Positions 14,112-18,724 of a stretch of DNA of 18,724 nucleotides are shown here, in pieces; position 1 is the first letter of the stretch, and every line of letters begins with the position of its first letter. The notes under the pieces were generated by a model. The model saw only the letters and a list, made by a program, of their open reading frames with translations, had not been told where the DNA came from and searched no databases. The DNA is from Microcaldota archaeon (GTDB taxonomy: Archaea; Micrarchaeota; Micrarchaeia; Micrarchaeales; Micrarchaeaceae): NCBI GenBank assembly GCA_021834785.1, contig JAKBRJ010000011.1:1-18724 (forward strand), written 5' to 3'. The position numbers were made by a program, and so were the translations under genes.

Positions 14112-14810
14112 ATGAACATATTAAAGAGACATAAAAACATGAATAATGCCCATATAGCTACTCCCGTAACCACAACCGAAATAGAATCGGAGGTGAAAAA
14201 AGTATTAGGAAATTGGGAATTAGGGTTGGGGCGTTTTTATGGAGATATACACCTAACAACGCAGACTTCCAAGGATCTGAATGATGCATATATCCTCATA
14301 GACAGCATAAAGAAAACTCTTGACGGAGATTGCACAAAATACAAAATTAGCAATAGCCTGTTTGATTTATCAAATATGCTTATCAATCTTTCAAATTCTA
14401 ATATTTATAATAACATAGAGAGAATTGAAGACGACGCAAATATGGAATTTTTGGCAGAACGTGCAGAAAAACTGAAGGCATTGGCAGAGAGGGTAAAGGA
14501 TGGCGGAATTGAGCCGAAAATTTCTGAACAGGGTGCGCAACAGTTCCAGTCAATCAGTAAGATCTTTAATAGCAAAGACTCCTCCATACCTGAAATCTTA
14601 ATCGGCTTAAAATCAATAGAGTTTAGATTAGACAACTTGCCCTTTAATCAGGATTATGATTATATCAAACTGCTCGATGCGTTAAGAAAAAATACTATAG
14701 AGTGGAATGCAGAAAACATGCGAGGGTTTGGCAATGAGCAGGTATCGGTTGTATTGAGGCAGATTGATGCGATACAGGAAAAATTAAATAAGAATAATAT
14801 GAGGCGCTGA
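14112..14810 (+). CDS. orphan helical protein, 232 aa
   Basis: I do not recognise this protein. It is almost entirely helix-forming, polar, rich in Asn, Ile, Lys and Asp, with no membrane span or signal. Heptad-like stretches occur at about 113-130 (MEFLAERAEKLKALAERV) and near the C-terminus (VVLRQIDAIQEKLNKNN), suggesting coiled-coil or bundle packing. One aromatic patch (NWELGLGRFYGDIH) near residue 35 is the most distinctive feature. Codons are A/T-rich, unlike pelA or ilvE nearby. AGAGGT at 14099-14104 is a good ribosome site for ATG 14112; ATG 14139 is a weaker alternative. It is followed by the structured RNA candidate and a winged-helix regulator. Horizontal acquisition is plausible but unproven. 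Confidence 0.6.
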   Translation: MNILKRHKNMNNAHIATPVTTTEIESEVKKVLGNWELGLGRFYGDIHLTTQTSKDLNDAYILIDSIKKTLDGDCTKYKISNSLFDLSNMLINLSNSNIYNNIERIEDDANMEFLAERAEKLKALAERVKDGGIEPKISEQGAQQFQSISKIFNSKDSSIPEILIGLKSIEFRLDNLPFNQDYDYIKLLDALRKNTIEWNAENMRGFGNEQVSVVLRQIDAIQEKLNKNNMRR

Positions 14811-14877
14811 TTTTGCGCTGTTCGCTTTTTCACACCACAGATATTTACCCTGAGGGCTTAATGTTTAATACAAAAGA

Positions 14878-14888
14878 TTTAAATAGGT
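14878..14888 (+). promoter_or_regulatory. TATA-like box of the RNA candidate; copy 1 of an 11-base repeat
   Basis: TTTAAATAGGT. The box centre is about 27 bases before 14908, where the first stem begins. The same 11 bases recur exactly at 15083-15093. Confidence 0.5.
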
Positions 14889-14907
14889 TTATAGGTTTAG
14901 TGATAAT

Positions 14908-15085
14908 AGGTTCGTGATACTCAGAACCTCTATGCTTTTTGGAAGCATGTGATGTAAATGAAAAGTTTGATGCTGCAAATATTGAGGCCATTCTCATTCC
15001 CAAAGGGCAGCTGCAGCATCAGAAATAACAAGTGGACAATCAATACATCATATGTCCATTTGGCCGCATAAATCAGTTATTTTTT
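14908..15085 (+). ncRNA. candidate structured RNA with four stem-loops
   Basis: Four inverted repeats follow each other: AGGTTC/GAACCT (14908-14913 with 14924-14929); ATGCTT/AAGCAT (14932-14937 with 14943-14948); a perfect 10-bp stem TGATGCTGCA/TGCAGCATCA (14968-14977 with 15012-15021) with an inner CCC-AAA-GGG hairpin; and a 10-bp stem with one G-U, CAAGTGGACA/TGTCCATTTG (15029-15038 with 15053-15062). A TATA-like box sits 27 bases before the first stem and TTATTTTTT (15077-15085) follows the last. I see no match to RNase P RNA, SRP RNA, tRNA or 5S rRNA, and no convincing C/D boxes. A 37-codon frame (ATG 14958 to TAA 15071) overlaps it and is the competing explanation. Confidence 0.45.
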
Positions 15086-15093
15086 AAATAGGT
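15083..15093 (+). repeat. copy 2 of TTTAAATAGGT, promoter of the regulator gene
   Basis: Exact repeat of 14878-14888. Here its centre lies about 23 bases before ATG 15110, so it likely forms the TATA box of the winged-helix gene. It also overlaps the T-run that would end the RNA candidate. Confidence 0.5.
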
Positions 15094-15109
15094 GGTTTGT
15101 GTGCGCCAA

Positions 15110-15499
15110 ATGGTTGTTAGTAGAGATGATACTAAATTTTCGAAACTTACCCTGCGAGAGCAGCTTGTGATCATCGAGATAGGATTCGACAAGATAGATT
15201 CTGCTTCAAGTTTCGTTGAATACATAAGCGAGAGCTATGGCTTCTCTAAAAGCTCGGTATGGTACAATCTTAACAGGCTCAAGGAGAAGGGCCTGCTGGA
15301 CTTTGCAACTAGGGAGGAGATAGGCAAGGCCCTTGGATTGACAGCCGCAGGGACTTCAGGATTCTTAATGCTAGAGAAATCTCAGAAGGAGATAGTGGAA
15401 CGGTTCGGCGCAGTTGGCATGCGTGAAGAGAAGGAGTATAGGTACGCTTCGAGCAAATACGGGCTGCGCGGCGAACATGAAATGCTTTTCAGTATATGA
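15110..15499 (+). CDS. winged-helix transcriptional regulator
   Basis: A 129-residue DNA-binding protein. After a helical lead-in (LTLREQLVIIEIG), the helix-turn-helix is at about residues 35-63, with recognition helix SKSSVWYNLNRLKEKGLL (46-63), a form common in archaeal PadR/MarR/ArsR-like winged helices. Then DFATREEIGKALGLTAAG suggests the wing and the start of the next helix. The rest is charged and probably dimerises or senses a ligand; no metal site is evident. ATG 15110 fits the TATA spacing (nearly leaderless); GTG 15092 would add six residues. The gene ends in a hairpin terminator. The repeated promoter motif makes control of itself and of the upstream RNA plausible, which is inference. 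Confidence 0.75.
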   Translation: MVVSRDDTKFSKLTLREQLVIIEIGFDKIDSASSFVEYISESYGFSKSSVWYNLNRLKEKGLLDFATREEIGKALGLTAAGTSGFLMLEKSQKEIVERFGAVGMREEKEYRYASSKYGLRGEHEMLFSI

Positions 15500-15516
15500 G
15501 CCTTGGGTGGGATGAC

Positions 15517-15551
15517 AGGGTTGGCCGATGCGCCAACCCTTCATGTTTTTT
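15517..15551 (+). terminator. hairpin plus T-run terminator of the regulator gene
   Basis: A perfect 9-bp stem AGGGTTGGC/GCCAACCCT (15517-15525 with 15532-15540), six-base loop, and a T7 run from about 15545. This is a textbook intrinsic-type structure, 17 bases after the regulator stop codon. Its T-run abuts the stop of the convergent alkyltransferase gene. Confidence 0.7.
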
Positions 15552-15871
15552 TACTTTAGATGTCTGCTTTTCAGTGCGCCTTCGCTCATCAGAAGACGTC
15601 TTTTTCGGGCTTCTCCTCCGCAAGAGTACATGCCCAATCTTCCATCGCTCCTTATTACTCTATGACAGGGTATCGATGTGGGAAAGGGGTTCTTTCTTAG
15701 TGCTGTGCCGACTGCCCTATATGCATTGGGCCTGCCGCATGCAGATGCAATCTGCTTGTAGGTTGCGGTTCGGCCGACTGGTATTTTAGATGCCTCCATA
15801 AGCACGCGCTTCTGGAATGGCGTAAGCTTTGACCTTTTCAGCTTCGACAGCGCTAAGGCTTTGTTCATCAT
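15551..15871 (-). CDS. ogt: O6-alkylguanine-DNA alkyltransferase, catalytic domain only
   Basis: A 106-residue suicide repair protein moving alkyl groups from O6-alkylguanine in DNA to its own cysteine. It has the whole catalytic domain: the DNA-binding part TYKQIASACGRPNAYRAVG (37-55), ALRKNPFP, the active site PCHRV with C69, and GRLGMYSCGGEARKRRLL (77-94). The N-terminal domain of typical Ogt/MGMT is absent, so it is about two thirds of the usual size. Alkyltransferase-like proteins are similarly short but have Trp in place of the Cys, so this one should be active. The start is ATG 15871, with AAGGTG eight bases upstream and a TATA at 15906-15918. A longer frame to 15931 is unlikely. It is divergent from ilvE. 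Confidence 0.85.
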   Translation of the reverse strand: MMNKALALSKLKRSKLTPFQKRVLMEASKIPVGRTATYKQIASACGRPNAYRAVGTALRKNPFPTSIPCHRVIRSDGRLGMYSCGGEARKRRLLMSEGALKSRHLK

Positions 15872-15904
15872 GATAGCACCTTGCACATGTATGAAAAAGG
15901 CAAG

Positions 15905-15918
15905 TGTTTTATTTATCC
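15905..15918. promoter_or_regulatory. overlapping divergent TATA boxes, ogt and ilvE
   Basis: The same 14 bases read GATAAATAAAAC toward ogt and GTTTTATTTATC toward ilvE. Predicted starts are near 15886 (-) and 15938 (+), giving a leader of about 15 bases for ogt and about 5 for ilvE. The two genes must compete for TBP binding at this site. Confidence 0.5.
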
Positions 15919-15942
15919 TTTTCCATATCATTGCGTGGTTTT

Positions 15943-16866
15943 ATGGCAGCCAAAGCAGCAAACAGCAGATTGAAGGTATGGCTCAATGGTAAGAGCATAT
16001 GGTATGACGAGGCGACTGTGCCGATATTGACGCATTCCCTCCAGTACGGCAGCGGGATTTTCGAAGGTATACGCGCATATCAGGGGAAGAAGGGCACTGC
16101 GATATTCAGATTGAAGGATCATGTCAGGCGTTTCATTGAAAGCACAAAGATATATTCGATGAATATTGGATATGATGCACATGAGATAGAAAGCGCAATA
16201 ATAGAGACAGTAAGAGTTAACAGGTTGAAATCGTGCTACATAAGGCCGTTTGCTTTTTATTCGGATGACCATATAGGGCTTGATGTATCTGGAAAAAAGG
16301 TGAGCGTATTCGTAGCTGCCGTGCCCTTCTCGGATTATTTCGGCAATGGAGGAAGAGGACTTAAGGCAAAGGTATCTTCGTGGAGGCGCATAAATTCGGA
16401 TGTGCTTCCGGTTGAGGCGAAGGCATCGGGCAACTACCTTAATTCGATAATCTCCAGCATTGAGGCAAAGGCATCCGGATTCGATGAGGCCATACTCCTT
16501 TCCAAAAACGGGTACGTATCGGAAGGATCTGCGGAAAACATATTCATGGTTAAGAACGGAGCCATCGTTACGCCGCATAAGGCATCTGACATATTATTAG
16601 GCATAACGCGCGATACGGTAATAAAGCTTGGGGAGGCATCCGGCATAGTTATAGACGAGAGAGACATGCACAGGGAGGAGCTTTATGCTGCTGATGAAAT
16701 ATTCTTTTCCGGCACAGCGGCAGGGATCGCGCCGATAGTGAATGTTGATGGCATAAGCATAGGCAGCGGAAGAGTAGGGCCGATAACTAAGATGATAACA
16801 GAAAAATACTTGGAGGCGGTGAGTGGAAATAATCCCGACTTTGAGGAATGGGTTACATATGTCTAG
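15943..16866 (+). CDS. ilvE: branched-chain amino acid aminotransferase
   Basis: A 307-residue fold-type IV PLP enzyme exchanging amino groups between Val/Leu/Ile (or their 2-oxo acids) and glutamate. YGSGIFEGIRAY (35-46) is the substrate-side signature, the Schiff-base lysine is K160 in PVEAKASGNYLNS, and VSEGSAENIFMV (192-203) contains the glutamate that contacts the pyridine nitrogen. LGITRDTV (219-226) binds the phosphate and FSGTAAGIAPI (255-265) closes the site. These choices favour IlvE over D-amino-acid aminotransferase or aminodeoxychorismate lyase. The ATG at 15943 is nearly leaderless; a GTG at 15904 would add residues that do not fit. It appears monocistronic. The 122 bases after it (16867-16988) show nothing I can support. 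Confidence 0.92.
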   Translation: MAAKAANSRLKVWLNGKSIWYDEATVPILTHSLQYGSGIFEGIRAYQGKKGTAIFRLKDHVRRFIESTKIYSMNIGYDAHEIESAIIETVRVNRLKSCYIRPFAFYSDDHIGLDVSGKKVSVFVAAVPFSDYFGNGGRGLKAKVSSWRRINSDVLPVEAKASGNYLNSIISSIEAKASGFDEAILLSKNGYVSEGSAENIFMVKNGAIVTPHKASDILLGITRDTVIKLGEASGIVIDERDMHREELYAADEIFFSGTAAGIAPIVNVDGISIGSGRVGPITKMITEKYLEAVSGNNPDFEEWVTYV

Positions 16867-16988
16867 GTTCTAGATTAGGCAATGGATAAATCTCTGATGC
16901 CGCTTCTAACAATTTAGGCACGCTTGAGGCAGTTACATTAGGCTTAGCAGAAAACCAGCGCACTTAGGGCATGCGATGAATGCGATGT

Positions 16989-17345
16989 TTATAGCAGTTT
17001 GAGCCTGTCCGTAAAGGCCCCTATCTCGCGCCCGTCCCAAGGCCCAATGCCAAGGGCAGTTTTGCTTCCTGGAGGTATCTCGGTAAGCCCTGCATCGGTT
17101 ACTAGGGCGCATGGGATCTTCTTGAATTTAAATGCGTTGTAGAGCTTTATCAGCGCCTCTTCGTTATCCACTTTAAGCACAATCTTTTTTTCCCCTGATT
17201 CGAGCCATTCTCTTGCTATGGACTTGTCAGTGCGTTCCACCTCGAAATAGCTCATGAGCGATGCGTGCGCTGCCTGCGCAGCTATCTTGCCTTTGCTCAT
17301 CTCCAAATCAGTGCGTATCACTATGGCCTGCTTTAATTCTGCCAT
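16989..17345 (-). CDS. pth2: peptidyl-tRNA hydrolase, Pth2 type
   Basis: A 118-residue enzyme that releases peptides from peptidyl-tRNAs dropped during translation. It has all Pth2 landmarks: KQAIVIRTDLEMSKGKIAAQ (5-24) followed by AHASL, then VTDAGLTEIPPGSKT (82-96) with D84 and T88, and ALGIGPW (97-103). Length is the usual 115-120 residues. The form is found in archaea and eukaryotes rather than in most bacteria. It lies 21 bases after a HAD gene on the same strand; a TATA-like CTTTATTAA overlaps the HAD stop codon, so the gene may be read both within the operon and from its own leaderless promoter. Confidence 0.95.
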   Translation of the reverse strand: MAELKQAIVIRTDLEMSKGKIAAQAAHASLMSYFEVERTDKSIAREWLESGEKKIVLKVDNEEALIKLYNAFKFKKIPCALVTDAGLTEIPPGSKTALGIGPWDGREIGAFTDRLKLL

Positions 17346-17366
17346 GGTAGATTATCATAAAATAGG

Positions 17367-17975
17367 TTAATAAAGCAATGCCTTTCCTTTATCTGTATCT
17401 TGATCCTTGCGCTGGATCTCATTTATGGCGTCGGAGAAGCTCACGAATGATATGTTGCCGCGCAATAACCTTGCAATCCTTCCGCCTATGCGGTTGTAAT
17501 CGCGCAATACCAGGAAGACCTTCGATCTGCCGCTGATGCCCATAGCTACGTCGTACTGGTCTTCAAATACCATCTCGGGCTTGATGTTGCTGTTTATGAA
17601 AGCGGCTTTGTTTTTGGGCACGATGTCAAGCTTCACGCTGGCATTTATCCCTGCATCGGCGACCATCTTGTCTATGGACTCCTTCGATGCGCGCCGGTTA
17701 GATGTTACTAGGCGCAATTCAAAGCCCTTTGATGAAAGGAGCTTCATAGCTTCCGCGGCCCCATGATCCAACGCATTGCAGCGCTCCATTACGCCATCTC
17801 CCCCATTTGGGATTATGCGCATCATGTTAAAGATGGCCTCCTTGAACGACCTTTCTATTTTCGAATCCTTCCTTATGAAATGCCTGCTGAATTCCTCTTC
17901 TATGTCGTTCAATAGCGCGCCATCGATGTCAAAAACTGCTATTTTTTTATAGGTGGAACGATTCTCTTGCGCCAT
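17367..17975 (-). CDS. HAD-superfamily hydrolase
   Basis: A 202-residue phosphatase-like protein. Motif I is FDIDGALL (15-22, nucleophile D16 and acid D18), motif II LVTSNR (89-94, T91/S92), motif III a lysine in VPKNK (119-123), and motif IV FEDQYD (137-142, E138, D139, D142). A helical cap lies between motifs I and II (about 24-70). Most relatives have Thr or Val after DxDG; Ala is less common. It probably removes phosphate from a small molecule; the specific substrate cannot be read. A reverse-strand TATA (18005-18012) gives a leader of about 7 bases. It heads a short unit with pth2, whose functional link to it is not obvious. Confidence 0.8.
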   Translation of the reverse strand: MAQENRSTYKKIAVFDIDGALLNDIEEEFSRHFIRKDSKIERSFKEAIFNMMRIIPNGGDGVMERCNALDHGAAEAMKLLSSKGFELRLVTSNRRASKESIDKMVADAGINASVKLDIVPKNKAAFINSNIKPEMVFEDQYDVAMGISGRSKVFLVLRDYNRIGGRIARLLRGNISFVSFSDAINEIQRKDQDTDKGKALLY

Positions 17976-18060
17976 GCTCTCGCAATATAAGGAATCTGCA
18001 CCTATCTTTAAATGTCTATATACTACTACGTTGATTGTCTATTGAGGCGGTTCCCACCAT

Positions 18061-18073
18061 ATTTTATATTTTT
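18061..18073 (+). promoter_or_regulatory. TATA-like box for priS
   Basis: ATTTTATATTTTT; predicted transcription start near 18093, two bases before the upstream mini-ORF. Confidence 0.45.
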
Positions 18074-18094
18074 ATCTTGAAAAGGATAATGTAA

Positions 18095-18112
18095 ATGCTT
18101 GATGTGCTTTAG
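18095..18112 (+). other. five-codon upstream ORF directly abutting priS
   Basis: ATG CTT GAT GTG CTT TAG is in frame with and immediately before ATG CTG GAT of priS (TAGATG junction). The two 18-base blocks look like an imperfect tandem copy (MLDVL-stop, MLDEN...). It sits at the predicted transcription start. Confidence 0.35.
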
Positions 18113-18724
18113 ATGCTGGATGAAAATGTTGCGAAATTCGCATCCTCGTTATTCAAGAGGTATTACCTGAAAAACAGGATAAGCGTAGACAGCATTGCCA
18201 GCAGGGAATTCGGGTTCGGGGATTTTGAGAGCAAGATATCCTACAGGCATAAGGGGTTCGGATCTGATGCGGAACTGCAGCAGTATATGGCAGCGCAGGC
18301 GCCTGCTTTTGTTTCATACTCCGCTTCATTCTACCGCATGCCTGCAGGCAGGCCTATGGAAAACAAGGGCTGGTTCGGCGCCGAATTGGTTTTCGATTTG
18401 GATGCCACGGACCTGCATCTCGAATGCCAAAATGTGCACGGCTCTTCATGGGTGTGCGAGAACTGCTTCTCTTCAATCAAGGACGAGACTATAAAGCTGG
18501 TGGAAGATTTTCTTATGCCAGATTTCGGATTCTCGGAGAAGGAGATAAAGATAAATTTCAGCGGCAACAGGGGGTACCACATAAGGATAAAATCCGACGA
18601 TATCTTTGAGCTGGGATCGGACGAAAGGAAGCAGATAAGCGATTACATATCAGGAGGAGGAATAAAGATGGAAAACTTCTTCCCCACTATAAACCAAAGG
18701 AACACGAAGCTCGAAGGGCCGAAA
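18113..18724 (+). CDS. priS: DNA primase small (catalytic) subunit, 5' part (runs off window end)
   Basis: The first 204 residues of the archaeal/eukaryotic-type primase catalytic subunit, which with PriL makes primers for replication. The catalytic acids D95 and D97 are in ELVFDLDATDL (91-101), the zinc ligands are C105, H109, C115 and C118, and SGNRGYHI (150-157) forms the nucleotide site with its conserved Arg and His. The N-terminal YYLKNRI and ISYRHKGFG (42-50) are also typical. The frame stays open to the last base; the full protein is usually 320-400 residues, so the third catalytic Asp is not in view. ATG 18113 is the only start because TAG directly precedes it in frame. It is divergent from the HAD gene. 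Confidence 0.93.
   Translation, partial: MLDENVAKFASSLFKRYYLKNRISVDSIASREFGFGDFESKISYRHKGFGSDAELQQYMAAQAPAFVSYSASFYRMPAGRPMENKGWFGAELVFDLDATDLHLECQNVHGSSWVCENCFSSIKDETIKLVEDFLMPDFGFSEKEIKINFSGNRGYHIRIKSDDIFELGSDERKQISDYISGGGIKMENFFPTINQRNTKLEGPK

Noticed and set aside
14911..14930. GGTTCGTGAT as a tRNA T-arm
   Set aside because: No anticodon arm or acceptor stem can be built around it; it is better explained as the first stem-loop of the RNA candidate. I found no tRNA elsewhere in the window.
14949..14975. GTGATGT and TTGATGC as C/C' boxes of a C/D guide RNA
   Set aside because: No CTGA D or D' box is found at suitable distance, and the strong long stems do not fit C/D RNA architecture.
15496..15789. 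97-codon + strand frame overlapping the regulator stop (ATGAG)
   Set aside because: It is antisense to the alkyltransferase, Cys/Arg/Leu-rich, and crosses the terminator hairpin.
1..18724. CRISPR arrays, insertion sequences, transposase or integrase genes
   Set aside because: No regularly spaced repeats, terminal inverted repeats or recombinase motifs were seen on either strand.

Overview
The window looks like chromosomal DNA of an archaeon. It carries archaeal/eukaryotic-type informational genes: a KsgA/Dim1 rRNA dimethyltransferase, the ribosome-rescue factor Pelota, the Pth2-type peptidyl-tRNA hydrolase and the small subunit of DNA primase (PriS, cut by the window end). Genes are short and tightly packed. 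Nearly every transcription unit has a TATA-like box about 25-40 bases before its start codon, so many messages are probably leaderless or have very short leaders. Several small genes of no recognisable family are interspersed. Together with MFS transporters of a type common in acidophilic archaea, this suggests a small-genome archaeon, possibly of the Micrarchaeota/ARMAN type. That lineage guess is inference and I could not test it.

Layout. 1-3480 (mostly +): the tail of a possible RelE/ParE toxin, ksgA, a deoxynucleoside/thymidylate-kinase-like protein, an MTH1-like Nudix hydrolase, an unrecognised protein, and a small Lys/Arg-rich reading frame that seems to be frameshifted. 3587-5639: a DHA2-type multidrug exporter (-) divergent from a two-CBS-domain protein (+). 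5695-7005 (-): small unknown genes, including a split or coupled pair joined by TGATG. 7112-10346: a methylisocitrate lyase (PrpB) facing away from an MFS transporter plus alpha/beta hydrolase operon (GTGA overlap). 10360-12212 (-): a DedA membrane protein and a GT4 glycosyltransferase (ATGA overlap). 12327-13880: Pelota and, convergent, an Ap4A-hydrolase-like Nudix protein. 13915-15110: an AT-rich accessory stretch with an orphan helical protein and a candidate structured RNA. 15110-16866: a winged-helix regulator with a hairpin terminator, a one-domain O6-alkylguanine alkyltransferase, and a branched-chain aminotransferase sharing a divergent promoter with it. 16989-17975 (-): a HAD hydrolase and Pth2. 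18113-end: priS behind a five-codon upstream ORF.

Functional threads: nucleotide-pool and DNA-damage hygiene (kinase, MTH1-like Nudix, Ap4A-type Nudix, alkyltransferase), translation quality control (KsgA, Pelota, Pth2), transport and small-molecule metabolism (two MFS, PrpB, hydrolase, IlvE), and envelope glycan/lipid work (DedA plus glycosyltransferase).

The best candidate for something undescribed is 14908-15085. Four successive stem-loops, two with 10-bp stems, begin about 27 bases after a TATA-like box and end in a T-run. The box is part of an 11-base motif repeated exactly at the promoter of the adjacent regulator gene.
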